Positions 30,378 through 38,800 of a DNA stretch of 64,000 nucleotides are shown one piece after another. Origin of the DNA: an uncultured Nitrosomonadales bacterium (lineage in GTDB: Bacteria > Pseudomonadota > Gammaproteobacteria > Burkholderiales > Gallionellaceae). Under the pieces are notes generated by a model that searched no databases, had not been told where the DNA came from, and saw nothing but the letters and a program-made list of their open reading frames with translations. The position numbers and the translations under genes are program-made. The stretch is taken from NCBI GenBank assembly GCA_903915035.1, contig CAIWRI010000135.1, forward strand, positions 1-64,000, read 5' to 3'. Positions within the stretch are counted from its first letter, which is position 1. Every line of letters starts with the position of its first letter.

Positions 30378-31388
30378 ATGAAAAAAATACTGGTTATCGG
30401 GCCGAGCTGGGTCGGCGACTGCATGCTGATGCAGCCGATGCTGATGCGCCTCAAACAGCGCCATACCGACTGCCGGATAGATGTACTGGCACCCGCCTGG
30501 ACGGCGGGATTGCTGGACGCCCTGCCTGAAGTTAATCAGTCTATCGTCAACCCTTTCCCGCACGGCACCTTACAGCTCAAAGCCCGCTACCGGCTGGGCG
30601 TAGAGTTGCGTGCAGCGCACTACGACCAGGTCATCGTGCTGCCCAATTCACTCAAATCTGCCCTGACTCCCTTTTTTGCCCGCATCCCGCTGCGTACCGG
30701 CTTTGTCGGCGAGATGCGCCACGGTCTGCTTAACGATGCGCGCAAACTGGACAAAAGCGAATTGCCGCTGATGGTGGAACGCTTCGCGCAGTTAGCCGAA
30801 GAACGGGATGCAAAAATTCCACGTCCGCTGGCTAATCCGCAACTGAGTATTTCAACAAATCAGGTTGATGCCACACTGATTAAACTGAGTTTATCGCTCG
30901 CGCAACCGGTCGCCATCTTCTGCCCGGGTGCGGAATACGGTCCGGCTAAACGCTGGCCTGGCAGCTATTTTGCCGATATTGCCAACCGGCTACACGCGAA
31001 AGGCTACGCCATCTGGCTGATAGGCTCCGCAAAAGACCATGGCATCGCAGAAAAAATCGCCTCAAATAGTCCTGCGCTCAACTTATGCGGCCAAACCGAT
31101 TTGAGCGATGCACTCGCGTTGCTGTCCATAGCACAACTTGTGATCAGCAACGATTCAGGCTTGATGCATCTGGCAGCGGCTCTTGACAGGCCTTTAATCG
31201 CCTTGTTCGGCTCCAGCAGCCCGCAATTCACCCCCCCTCTGTCAAGCGCTGCCGCCATTGTCAAACTCGACCTCGAATGCAGCCCCTGTTTCAAGCGCGT
31301 CTGCCCGCTGGGTCACTTTAACTGTATGAATCAACTTACACCGGAACTGGTGTGGGAAAAAATCCAGCGGATACTCCGCATTACCTGA
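30378..31388 (+). CDS. waaF: ADP-heptose:LPS heptosyltransferase II
   Basis: Adds the second heptose to the lipopolysaccharide inner core (GT9 family), at the cytoplasmic face of the inner membrane. The 336 residues start MKKILVIGPSWVGDCMLMQP and contain FCPGAEYGPAKRWPG (about 181-195), GQTDLSDALALL, ISNDSGLMHLAAALDRPLIA and ALFGSSSPQFTPPLS, the donor-binding segments. Near the C-terminus is ECSPCFKRVCPLGHFNC, the cysteine-rich patch usual for WaaF. The internal ATG at 30378 with AAAGG upstream is used rather than the one ten codons earlier. Confidence 0.93.
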   Translation: MKKILVIGPSWVGDCMLMQPMLMRLKQRHTDCRIDVLAPAWTAGLLDALPEVNQSIVNPFPHGTLQLKARYRLGVELRAAHYDQVIVLPNSLKSALTPFFARIPLRTGFVGEMRHGLLNDARKLDKSELPLMVERFAQLAEERDAKIPRPLANPQLSISTNQVDATLIKLSLSLAQPVAIFCPGAEYGPAKRWPGSYFADIANRLHAKGYAIWLIGSAKDHGIAEKIASNSPALNLCGQTDLSDALALLSIAQLVISNDSGLMHLAAALDRPLIALFGSSSPQFTPPLSSAAAIVKLDLECSPCFKRVCPLGHFNCMNQLTPELVWEKIQRILRIT

Positions 31389-31462
31389 ACGCTGCCGGTA
31401 GAAGTTGGCTCAATCAGGATAAGGTAAGTAGCTGGCGTAGCCTGTCTCGCTCGAAGGTAAGG

Positions 31463-31585
31463 TTAGGGTGTCGTTTGCCAGGAAATATCAATTTTTCTAT
31501 GGATTGATACACAGTCTCGCAGATAAAGATTTATCAGGCTCTGATACGATACACCGTTTTCGTCAGCCATTTGCTTGAAAAAGAC
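31463..31585 (-). pseudogene. 3' fragment of a CopG-type antitoxin gene
   Basis: The minus strand encodes 40 residues, VFFKQMADENGVSYQSLINL then YLRDCVSIHR and on to SWQTTP, stop at 31463-31465. It matches the C-terminal half of CopG/BrnA-like antitoxins (GVPYQSLINLYLRDC). It begins directly after the core-like GTTAGGG (31587-31593), with the first half of the gene missing. The last 50 bases recur at 32221-32270. Confidence 0.6.
31465..31514. repeat. 50-bp direct repeat, copy 1
   Basis: 48 of 50 bases are identical to 32221-32270, same orientation. It is the 3' end of the CopG-type antitoxin fragment. Confidence 0.85.
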
Positions 31586-31586
31586 G

Positions 31587-31593
31587 CCCTAAC
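31587..31593 (-). other. Core-like site of a degenerate attC
   Basis: ACGTTAGGGC on the minus strand; the seventh base breaks the GTTRRRY consensus. It stands 618 bases from the previous core site. No convincing partner arm was seen. Confidence 0.35.
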
Positions 31594-31712
31594 GTAGAAG
31601 TGAGCGACTGGCCGGTCACGAAATGTGATTGAAACTCCTGTGTAATTTATCACAGGCCATGAAAGAAGCCATTGCTTGGTCAATCTGCTCTTCTGACGGG
31701 TTCGACGCTTGC

Positions 31713-31936
31713 TTAAATGTGAACTGCTGCAGCATGCAGTTTAAGGCCTAGCGCACTGACCACTTTCAGGATGGTGTCGAAGCTCGGTGCGCGATCACCA
31801 GAGAGTGCCTTGTAAAGGCTTTAGCGATAAATGTGGCATCACCATTTGCTTCTTCCAGACAGGCCTCTAGGTAGGCAGCCACTTCTTCTGGTGTGCGCAA
31901 ATACTCTGCTACATCGTAGCGTGTAGTTTTTACCAT
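31713..31936 (-). pseudogene. higA: higA antitoxin, internal deletion and frameshift
   Basis: Starts MVKTTRYDVAEYLRTPEEV with AGGAG before it, as in the HigA-type addiction antidotes whose canonical core is LGDIARAxGMTQxAxxxGLSRESLYKAL. Here the sequence runs to TFIAKA and then joins, in a different frame, LYKALSGDRAPSFDTILKVV and ALGLKLHAAA. About 24 codons including the helix-turn-helix are gone. Stop at 31713-31715. The partner toxin upstream is also broken. Confidence 0.75.
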
Positions 31937-31945
31937 CATGCACTC

Positions 31946-32131
31946 CTATAGATTGCGAGCCAGGCGTAAGGCGATCCTGATATCCGCAGCCTGGGTGGAT
32001 TTATCCCCACCGGCCAGCAAAACCACAACATCACTACCGCGTTTTGTAAAGTACACCCTATAACCTGGGCCGTAATCAATACGCAATTCAGCAACCCCTT
32101 CTCCAACAGCTTTGTTGAGTTCAAACATCAA
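31946..32131 (-). pseudogene. higB: HigB-type toxin, C-terminal half only
   Basis: 61 codons. From VGEGVAELRIDYGPGYRVYF through LLAGGDKSTQAADIRIALRL it matches the second half of HigB-like addiction killer proteins (TIGR02683 type, about 100 residues). The first about 40 residues are absent; in their place lies sequence resembling an attC arm (AACGCCCGGCGCTGAAAC). Toxin-before-antitoxin order is the normal one for this family. Most likely inactive. Confidence 0.7.
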
Positions 32132-32204
32132 TGTGACCTGACTGTTTCAGCGCCGGGCGTTGAAATCAGTAAGTCATCAACGACCGCCATGCTGAACTTG
32201 CTGC

Positions 32205-32270
32205 ACCTAACGTTAAGGTAAGGGTGTCGTTTGCCAGGAAATATCAACTTTTCTATGGCTTGATACACAG
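32205..32270 (-). other. attC-like core with 50-bp repeat copy 2
   Basis: On the minus strand CCTTAAC-GTTAGGT (core 32205-32211) is preceded by the second copy of the 50-bp repeat (32221-32270), which also reads as a CopG antitoxin end (SSHRKVDISWQTTP). Further upstream, 32280-32310, ATCGAACCCGCAGCTGAAC resembles the left arm of the good attC at 33597-33662. The site therefore looks like an attC split by other sequence. Confidence 0.45.
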
Positions 32271-32319
32271 GCAAGTCACGCTGTTGCGCTCCGGTTCAGC
32301 TGCGGGTTCGATAGCCGAT

Positions 32320-32639
32320 TTACACCGGAGAATGTGTTTTGAGCCAATCGCGTAGCGCCGCATTCATGCGTGTTTGCCAGCCAGTGCGCGGAAAGCCGAT
32401 AGCACATCTCAATCCAAGCGGATTGCCACTTGTTCCTTCGTTCCAGAACCAGCCGGGCGACCACGTTTGGTGCGATACGAGGCTATCACTGCACCCAATT
32501 CCTCAGCTGTAGCCGGACGGTCATCTTCGTGCTTACCGTCCCAAACAAAATCATTTTCAAGCAGAATGGCACGTATTGCAGTAAGTACTTCATTACGACT
32601 CATCGTATTCGTTTTCGAGCCAGGCATCGTACACCTCAT
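32320..32639 (-). pseudogene. brnA: brnA antitoxin with stop codon and frameshift
   Basis: BrnA-type antitoxin to BrnT. The frame from ATG 32639 (4-base overlap with brnT) reads to KEQVAIRLD and then hits TGA at the codon where the family has Arg. Beyond it the reading continues as DVLSAFRALA and, after a one-base shift, GWQTRMNAALRDWLKTHSPV with a TAA at 32320-32322, which is the canonical BrnA end. So the DNA-binding C-terminal domain is lost unless the stop is bypassed. Confidence 0.75.
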
Positions 32640-32887
32640 TTATTGCTTGCAGGGCGGAAGCTGATAACGCGCGTTGCACCATCGCGCTCGGTATGAACTA
32701 CCGTCAACACGGCCAGAAAGCCTGGCGCATAAGAAAACGACTGAATACGAGCTTCGCCACAGCGCACTACTTGTACGTCCATTCGGTAACGCGAATCCAG
32801 CACCTCGCTTGCATCTGCGAAGTCGAAGCCATGCTTCCGAATATTCTCATGACATTTGGCTTCATCCCAAATCAATTTCGTTTCCAT
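32636..32887 (-). CDS. brnT: BrnT-type ribonuclease toxin
   Basis: 83 residues from the ATG at 32885-32887 (METKLIWDEAKCHENIRKHG), the family start; an open extension upstream has no support. The fold is RelE-like; the HENIRKHGFDFADA segment and the C-terminal RVISFRPASNK are hallmark BrnT (DUF497) features, though the usual RxISAR reads RVISFR here. The gene appears complete while its antitoxin brnA is broken. It lies in an integron cassette; the start is about 85 bases after the core site at 32973. Confidence 0.8.
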   Translation of the reverse strand: METKLIWDEAKCHENIRKHGFDFADASEVLDSRYRMDVQVVRCGEARIQSFSYAPGFLAVLTVVHTERDGATRVISFRPASNK

Positions 32888-32972
32888 AAAAATAATTGCA
32901 TATGCGATAACTCTGCTGGTCAACTATTATTTGCATATATACTAAATAAACCATCCGCTCGCTCAGGAGGCT

Positions 32973-32979
32973 GCCTAAC
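32973..32979 (-). other. Cassette core site GTTAGGC
   Basis: On the minus strand CCTAATTAAC-GTTAGGC, similar to the attI ending CTACTTAAC-GTTAGGC. The rest of an attC is not evident between here and the parE stop at 33025. Confidence 0.5.
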
Positions 32980-33024
32980 GTTAATTAGGTTGGAATAAGA
33001 TAGCAACGCATGATGCCATGCCTA

Positions 33025-33321
33025 TTAATCATCAAACCGCTCAAGCCAAACACCCGGTTCACGATGCTGATGAAAGAATGAAACCACCAGCAACTCATCT
33101 GGGCTTGGCAGATAAATGAGCGTGTAAGGAAACTTGCGAAAGAGAACCCGACGAAACTCCTCTTCGATGCGCAAATGCCCAAAGGGATTGCGAAGTGCAG
33201 ATGCAACTGCCGCGTCAGCAGCACGAGCGAACTCAAAGCCAAGCCCAAGCGCTTTTGATTCGTACCAAGCCTGCGCTTCCAGAAGCTCTTGTTCTGCCTC
33301 TGGACGGAGCACGACCAACAT
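33025..33321 (-). CDS. RelE/ParE-family toxin
   Basis: 98 residues, MLVVLRPEAEQELLEAQAWY, then the core FRRVLFRKFPYTLIYLPSPD and a final VVSFFHQHREPGVW, all typical of ParE/RelE toxins in cassettes. The ATG overlaps the antitoxin stop by one base (TGATG at 33321). The pair appears complete and could be active. ParE members usually poison gyrase and RelE members cut mRNA; which applies here is not decided by sequence. Confidence 0.85.
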   Translation of the reverse strand: MLVVLRPEAEQELLEAQAWYESKALGLGFEFARAADAAVASALRNPFGHLRIEEEFRRVLFRKFPYTLIYLPSPDELLVVSFFHQHREPGVWLERFDD

Positions 33322-33557
33322 CAGGGTTTACTCGGAAATAATTTGGATCGAACCTGTTCCCAAGGGATCGCGGTGGAAGGATCAGCGCGATGTGCGGCAA
33401 CGCGACGATGCAACTCAGCCCTTTGGGTTTGTGATAACCCAACGGCATCCGGTGCATCAGCAGCAATACTGTCCCATATGTCTTCGACGAGCTGGATACG
33501 CTCGGAGACAGAAAGTTTCATGTATTCGGCAGTGACAGTTGGAGTATGCATGGGCAT
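33321..33557 (-). CDS. Addiction-module antitoxin (ParD-like, PF09720 type)
   Basis: 78 residues from the ATG at 33555-33557 (MPMHTPTVTAEYMKLSVSER). LSVSERIQLVEDIWDSIAAD and AELHRRVAAHRADPSTAIPW are the family core (usually PERIxLVEDIWDSIA...AELDRRLxxxxxxPxxxxxW). Other ATGs 2 and 11 codons later are possible; none has a clear Shine-Dalgarno, which is common in cassettes. Forms a pair with the toxin just downstream. Confidence 0.82.
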   Translation of the reverse strand: MPMHTPTVTAEYMKLSVSERIQLVEDIWDSIAADAPDAVGLSQTQRAELHRRVAAHRADPSTAIPWEQVRSKLFPSKP

Positions 33558-33596
33558 AGTATAAATCAAGGCAAACGTTTTAGGTACTGTGGCGAG

Positions 33597-33662
33597 GGCT
33601 AACACCAAACTAACCGGCGCGCGTCACTTTTGCGCACGTCCGAGTTGAGCGCCGGGTTGGGC
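33597..33662 (-). other. attC recombination site (66 bp)
   Basis: On the minus strand the outer core sites are GCCCAAC (33662-33656) and GTTAGCC (33603-33597). The inner arms CTCAACTCGGACGTGCGC and CGCGCGCCGGTTAG are complementary apart from extra unpaired bases, and the loop is short. This is the clearest attC in array B; it follows the stop of the membrane-protein gene by 7 bases. Confidence 0.85.
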
Positions 33663-33669
33663 ATCCGTT

Positions 33670-33966
33670 TCATGGCGTTCTTTTGAAACCAGCTTTTATC
33701 CAAACTACTGCACCGAAACAGAACCACAGCACTGCAACCGGGACAAGAGCAGTAGTTAAGAGTCGGCCAAGCATCAATGTGAACTCGAACTTCCCTTGTG
33801 CAACGTAAGCCCACAACCAAAAGATGTGCTGACACACAGCACCCTCACCGTCAAATTGGCAAAACACGTTACTGCTTTGATGTTCATAGCTGACAAATCC
33901 AGCCAAGACGAGAAGCCATGCAACTGTGATTGCAATCATGATGCGAGACCAGCCGGTTAGGTTCAT
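33670..33966 (-). CDS. Two-helix membrane protein in the first cassette of integron B
   Basis: 98 residues from the ATG at 33964-33966 (MNLTGWSRIMIAITVAWLL). Two hydrophobic segments (about 9-24 and 64-84) flank a loop with two cysteines (FCQFDGEGAVCQHIF). It starts 9 bases after the attI core GTTAGGC and stops 7 bases before an attC, so it is the most recently inserted cassette of the array if integrons here worked as elsewhere. The frame extends 50 codons upstream through attI, which is not meaningful. Function unknown. Confidence 0.65.
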   Translation of the reverse strand: MNLTGWSRIMIAITVAWLLVLAGFVSYEHQSSNVFCQFDGEGAVCQHIFWLWAYVAQGKFEFTLMLGRLLTTALVPVAVLWFCFGAVVWIKAGFKRTP

Positions 33967-33974
33967 GAGTTTAT

Positions 33975-34063
33975 GCCTAACGTTAAGTAGACAGAACTGT
34001 TCAAATGTATGCAGGAGAGTGTTATGTATAAGCTGTCCTGAAATACTGTAACCTGCTGATTTT
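33975..34063 (-). other. attI-like site of integron B
   Basis: On the minus strand the block ends CTACTTAAC-GTTAGGC (core 33975-33981). 79 of 86 bases match the block at 21851-21936 in opposite orientation, and weaker similarity continues into the integrase start (to about 34135). The first cassette gene begins 9 bases beyond the core. Confidence 0.7.
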
Positions 34064-34110
34064 AATTTAAAAAAGTTATTAAACGTCGTAAATATTCCTG
34101 CCAGCACCTC

Positions 34111-34365
34111 ATGCACCTATGCGTGAACGTATCCGGTTGCTCGCAAAGGATACGCGGGCCAGATTAAGCGCTTTATCTGGTTCTATAGCAAGCGATATGC
34201 GAAAGAGTCGGGTGCGCCGGAAATCGAGGCATATTTATCGCATCCGGCGGGCGATCACGCTATCTGTGTCGACTCAGAATCAGGCGAATAGCGTCTTGCT
34301 GTTTTTATACGGTAGTGGCAATCCAATTGCCGTGGCTGGATAATGTCACACAGGCGAAGATCTCC
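34111..34365 (+). pseudogene. intI remnant B (integron integrase, N-terminal part)
   Basis: Four consecutive pieces of an integron integrase appear in three frames: RERIRLLAK (34122-34148), then KRFIWFYSKRYAKESGAPEI and EAYLSHPA (34166-34240), then VSTQNQANSVLLFLYG (34266-34313), then QLPWLDNVTQAK (34324-34359). They align in order with the first about 115 residues of IntI (RERIR...FIRFHxxRHP...EVEAFLS...VSxxTxNQALxALLFLY...LPWLD). The catalytic C-terminal domain is missing. It points away from attI and towards pgm. Confidence 0.85.
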
Positions 34366-34555
34366 AGGAGGATATTTTCTTGCATTCGATACAGGTGTAT
34401 ATTCAGCGCATGAAATGAGCCACGATAAGGTTATCGGTATTACCGTGCGTAAACTGCACGGTTTTAATTTGCAGAATTTGCATTCCGGCAAAATAAGGGC
34501 GGTGCTCCCCGTTTATACAACCCGGCTCGCTGATTCAACTGACACAAGGAAAAAG

Positions 34556-35932
34556 ATGCAACACATTCCGGCTCAAATTTTTAAAGCCTATGACATACGC
34601 GGCATTGTCGGCAAAACGCTTAACGCCGGCATAGTCGAAGCCATAGGACATGCGATCGGTTCGGAAGCTTGCGCACGCGGACAAACCAGTATCATCATCG
34701 GACGAGACGGGCGTTTGTCCGGACCTGAACTCATCGCAGCACTGGCGCGCGGCATACAAAAAAGCGGCATCAACGTGATTGATATCGGTTGCGTGGCGAC
34801 ACCAATGGCGTATTTCGCCGCCTTTCAGCTCAAAACGAATAGTTGCGTCGTGCTCACCGGCAGCCATAATCCGCCGGATTACAACGGCCTTAAAATCGTA
34901 TTGGGTGGTGAAACACTGTACGGCGAGGCGATACAAGCACTGCGCCAGCGTATCGAACGGGATGATTTGTCGCACGGTGCGGGCAGCTACTCGCAGCAGG
35001 ACATCAGTGCGGCTTATATTGAGCGCATCGCCTCAGATGTTAAACTTTTTCGTCCCATGAAGCTCACCGTCGATTGCGGCAACGGCGTGGCGGGCGCGTA
35101 TGTGGCCAAGCTTTATCGCGCACTTGGCTGTATTGTTGAAGAGTTATATTGCGAAGTGGACGGCAATTTTCCCAACCATCATCCCGATCCGTCCGTGCCT
35201 GAAAATCTGCAAGACCTGATGACAGCTGTAAAGGAGAACGGCAGCGAACTGGGACTGGCCTTCGACGGTGACGGCGACCGTTTGGGTGTGATCACCAGGG
35301 ACGGCAACATCATCTATCCGGATCGCCTGCTGATGCTGTTTGCCGCTGATTTACTGAGCCGCGAGCCGGGTAGTGAAATCATCTTCGACATCAAGTCCAC
35401 CCGTAATTTGTTTGGCTGGATACGCAAGCGCAGTGGCATACCGACTATCTGGAAGACCGGTCATTCGTTGATCAAGGCCAAAATGAAAGAGACCGGTGCA
35501 AAGCTTGCAGGTGAGATGACCGGCCATGTGTTTTTTGCAGAACGCTGGTATGGGTTCGATGACGGGCTGTATGCCGGTGCACGGCTGCTGGAAATTTTAA
35601 GCCGCGTTGCGGATCCTTCTGCCACACTTAATGCCCTGCCCGATGCGTTCTGCACGCCTGAATTGCACATCAAAACACAGGAGGGCGAAAACCATACGCT
35701 GCTGGAAAAACTGCTGCGAATGGCAGATTTCAGCGATGCGACAGAGATCATCACGATAGATGGCTTGCGGGTGGAATATGCAGACGGATTTGGACTTGTG
35801 CGAGCCTCCAACACCACCCCTGCCATCGTGCTGCGCTTTGAAGGCGACACGCAAATCGCACTCGCACGTATTCAAAAGGACTTTCGCCAACTATTCACGC
35901 TGGCCGCACCACACCTGCACATGCCGTTCTGA
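34556..35932 (+). CDS. Phosphomannomutase/phosphoglucomutase
   Basis: Interconverts hexose 1- and 6-phosphates for nucleotide-sugar and polysaccharide synthesis in the cytosol (AlgC/ManB type). 458 residues from the ATG at 34556 (MQHIPAQIFKAYDIRGIVGK), with AAGGA before it; the frame is open 71 codons upstream through integron remains. The phosphoserine loop is LTGSHNPPDYNGLK (about 102-115), the metal loop DGDGDRLGV (about 240), the sugar-binding loop AGEMTGHVFFAERWYG (about 320) and the phosphate-binding loop VRASNTTPAIVLRFEG (about 423). Lies beside integron B. Confidence 0.93.
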   Translation: MQHIPAQIFKAYDIRGIVGKTLNAGIVEAIGHAIGSEACARGQTSIIIGRDGRLSGPELIAALARGIQKSGINVIDIGCVATPMAYFAAFQLKTNSCVVLTGSHNPPDYNGLKIVLGGETLYGEAIQALRQRIERDDLSHGAGSYSQQDISAAYIERIASDVKLFRPMKLTVDCGNGVAGAYVAKLYRALGCIVEELYCEVDGNFPNHHPDPSVPENLQDLMTAVKENGSELGLAFDGDGDRLGVITRDGNIIYPDRLLMLFAADLLSREPGSEIIFDIKSTRNLFGWIRKRSGIPTIWKTGHSLIKAKMKETGAKLAGEMTGHVFFAERWYGFDDGLYAGARLLEILSRVADPSATLNALPDAFCTPELHIKTQEGENHTLLEKLLRMADFSDATEIITIDGLRVEYADGFGLVRASNTTPAIVLRFEGDTQIALARIQKDFRQLFTLAAPHLHMPF

Positions 35933-36015
35933 ACCTGCCGGCAAGAATATAAAGCATCACCGGCCGCCACTTCCGTAGCAGCCGGTTTGCGGCTATCGCC
36001 AGATAAAATTCCAGA

Positions 36016-38640
36016 CTACAAAAGCTTGCTTTCTACCCAGGCGGTCACCGTAGCCAAAGCCTGCGCCAGATGCTCAGGCTGCGTACCACCCGCCTGTGCC
36101 ATATCCGGACGACCGCCGCCCTTACCGCCTACCTGCAGGGCTACCATATTGACCAGTTCTCCGGCTTTTACCTTACGGGTTTGATCCGCAGTGACTCCGG
36201 CAATCAGCGCCACTTTGCCATCGGTCACTGACGCTAACAAAATCACCGCAGATTTAAGTTTGTCTTTTAACTTATCCAGCGTCTCGCGCAAAATAGCCGC
36301 ATCCGCCCCCGGCAACAAGGCGGCTAATACTTTAACACCGCCTATATCCTGCGCCTGCCCCAGTAATTCATCGCCTTGCGCCGAAGCCAGTTTTGATTTG
36401 AGCGCGGCCAATTCCTTTTCAAGCAGCTTTTGATGCTCCAGTAACTGAACTATGCGCGCGGCAGCTTCATGCGGCTGCGCCTTCACCGCATCAGCCACTG
36501 CCCGCAGTTGCCGTTCCTGACTCTGAATCAGCGCCAGTGCACCAACGCCTGTCACCGCTTCGACGCGGCGCACACCTGCCGCGACACCGCTTTCAGTCAG
36601 TATCTTGAACAGTCCGATGTCACCGGTGCGTTTGACGTGCGTCCCCCCGCACAATTCGATAGATGAACCGATGTTCAGCACGCGCACCTGATCGCCGTAT
36701 TTCTCACCGAACAGCATCATCGCGCCGGTCTGTTGTGCTTCTTCTATGCCCATTGAGCGTGACTGAGTGGCTGCATTTGTTAATATCTCGGCATTGACGA
36801 TGGCTTCAACCTTGAGAATCTCGCTGTCCGTCATCGGCTGGCTATGCACAAAGTCAAAACGCGTCTTGTCAGGATCAACCTGCGATCCTTTTTGCTGCAC
36901 ATGCGCACCCAACACCTCACGCAACGCCTTGTGCATCAGATGCGTGACCGAGTGATTACGCTCCGTGGCCTGCCTGGCCGCCACATCCACTTTCGCAGCA
37001 ACACCGTTGCCCACGGCAAGCTTGCCGGTAGTTAGCACACCATGATGACCGAATACGGCTGCCTGAATCTTTTGTGTGTCTTCCACCGCGAAAATGCCAT
37101 GCACGCTGCGTAGCTCGCCACAGTCGCCTGTCTGCCCGCCTGATTCGGCATAGAACGGCGTATCATCCAGCACCACTACGCCGCTATCGCCTTCCTTCAG
37201 CTCATTGACTGACACGCCATCCTTGTACAGCGCCAAGACGCACCCCTTATGTTCCAGCATTTCATAGCCATGAAAATTGCTTACAGGGCCGCTATATTCC
37301 AGATTCGCTGACATCTTAAACTTGCCGGCAGCGCGTGCCTGTTGCTTTTGCTGCGCCATTGCCGCATCGAAGGCGGCAAAATCGACCGTCACGCTATGTT
37401 CGCGACACACATCTGCCGTCAGATCGACCGGAAAACCGAAGGTATCGTGTAATTTGAAGGCAGTCACGCCGTTGAATACCTTATTGCCGGCGTGCGCCAT
37501 CACCGCCAGCTCCGCATCAAGTATCGCCATGCCATTTTCGATGGTGGCGAAAAAGCGTTCTTCTTCGAGCTTGAGTATGCCTTTGATGTGCACCTGTTCA
37601 GCAATCAGTTCAGGGAAAGCCGCCCCCATCTGCTCAACCAGATCAGGCACCATGTGATAGAAAAAAGCCTCTCTTGCGCCCAGTTTGTAGCCGTGACGGA
37701 TCGCGCGGCGAATGATACGGCGCAGCACAAAACCGCGACCTTCATTGCCGGGAATGACGCCATCAGCGAGCAGAAACGAGCAGGCCCGAATATGGTCAGC
37801 CAGCACCTTGAGCGAGGGAGAATCCAGGTCGGAACAATTCGTCTCTCTGGCCGCAGCGGCAATCAGCGCGACAAACAGATCAATCTCATAGTTGGCGTGC
37901 ACATGCTGCAGTACCGCCGAGATGCGCTCAAGCCCCATGCCGGTATCAACGGAAGGTTTGGGCAAGGGATGCATCACGCCGGCCTCATCGCGGTTGAATT
38001 GCATAAACACGTTGTTCCAGATTTCGATATAACGATCACCATCTTCTTCAGGAGTGCCCGGCAAGCCGCCCGGGATATGCTCGCCGTGATCGTAAAAAAT
38101 CTCGGTACAAGGACCGCAAGGGCCGGTATCGCCCATCATCCAGAAATTGTCCGACGCGTAGGGTGCACCCTTGTTGTCGCCGATGCGGATCACCCGGGAA
38201 GCATCCAGCCCCATTTCCTGAGTCCAGATATCATAGGCTTCATCATCCTCGGCATAGACCGTCACATAGAGCTTATTTTTGGGTAGTTTATATACTTCAG
38301 TCAGCAACTCCCAGGCAAAGGCGATCGCATCGCGCTTGAAATAATCACCGAAGCTAAAGTTGCCCAGCATTTCAAAAAAAGTATGATGGCGCGCGGTATA
38401 ACCAACATTTTCCAGATCATTGTGCTTGCCGCCTGCCCGAACGCACTTTTGTGAAGAAGTTGCGCGAGTATAGGGACGCTTGTCGAACCCTAAAAACACA
38501 TCCTTGAACTGATTCATCCCCGCATTGGTGAACAGCAGCGTCGGATCATCCGCTGGCACCAGTGAACTGGAAGCGACGATGGTGTGGCCTTTTGAGGCGA
38601 AAAAATCGAGGAACTGCTGGCGTATTTCACTGCTTTTCAT
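36016..38640 (-). CDS. alaS: Alanyl-tRNA synthetase
   Basis: Charges tRNA-Ala and clears mischarged Ser/Gly. The 874 residues equal the usual length. N-terminal class II catalytic core has [36 protein letters not shown] and [15 protein letters not shown]; the editing domain has the metal-binding [11 protein letters not shown] (His pair) and [13 protein letters not shown] (Cys/His); the C-terminal DHHA1 part ends [15 protein letters not shown]. In betaproteobacteria it commonly lies just downstream of recA-recX; here 2.5 kb of cassette-like DNA separates it from recX. Confidence 0.97.
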   Translation of the reverse strand: MKSSEIRQQFLDFFASKGHTIVASSSLVPADDPTLLFTNAGMNQFKDVFLGFDKRPYTRATSSQKCVRAGGKHNDLENVGYTARHHTFFEMLGNFSFGDYFKRDAIAFAWELLTEVYKLPKNKLYVTVYAEDDEAYDIWTQEMGLDASRVIRIGDNKGAPYASDNFWMMGDTGPCGPCTEIFYDHGEHIPGGLPGTPEEDGDRYIEIWNNVFMQFNRDEAGVMHPLPKPSVDTGMGLERISAVLQHVHANYEIDLFVALIAAAARETNCSDLDSPSLKVLADHIRACSFLLADGVIPGNEGRGFVLRRIIRRAIRHGYKLGAREAFFYHMVPDLVEQMGAAFPELIAEQVHIKGILKLEEERFFATIENGMAILDAELAVMAHAGNKVFNGVTAFKLHDTFGFPVDLTADVCREHSVTVDFAAFDAAMAQQKQQARAAGKFKMSANLEYSGPVSNFHGYEMLEHKGCVLALYKDGVSVNELKEGDSGVVVLDDTPFYAESGGQTGDCGELRSVHGIFAVEDTQKIQAAVFGHHGVLTTGKLAVGNGVAAKVDVAARQATERNHSVTHLMHKALREVLGAHVQQKGSQVDPDKTRFDFVHSQPMTDSEILKVEAIVNAEILTNAATQSRSMGIEEAQQTGAMMLFGEKYGDQVRVLNIGSSIELCGGTHVKRTGDIGLFKILTESGVAAGVRRVEAVTGVGALALIQSQERQLRAVADAVKAQPHEAAARIVQLLEHQKLLEKELAALKSKLASAQGDELLGQAQDIGGVKVLAALLPGADAAILRETLDKLKDKLKSAVILLASVTDGKVALIAGVTADQTRKVKAGELVNMVALQVGGKGGGRPDMAQAGGTQPEHLAQALATVTAWVESKLL

Positions 38641-38800
38641 GTTTGGTATCCATCTGGTTGATACTGGCGGCTAAGCACGCCGGACTAGGCTCGTATCATA
38701 CCATCCGACGCACTGAGCAAGCCACATCCCCGGGAAAAACACCGTGATTAACGTAAGGAAAAGCAGTTTGTCCTACATGACAGAAATCCTTTGCATACAG

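Larger units (their letters stand above)
31461..34365. mobile_element. Decayed integron B with a leftward cassette array
   Basis: Going left from the integrase remnant (34111-34365, +): an attI block with core GTTAGGC (33975-33981, minus strand), then cassettes all read on the minus strand. Core sites GTTRRRY on that strand lie at 33975, 33597, 32973, 32205 and (imperfect) 31587, spaced 378, 624, 768 and 618 bases, normal cassette sizes. Between them are a membrane protein, a ParD/ParE pair, BrnT/BrnA and HigB/HigA. Several members are broken, so the array is old. Confidence 0.75.

Noticed and set aside
34119-34343. 74-residue gene before pgm
   Set aside because: It is one frame of the broken integrase remnant.
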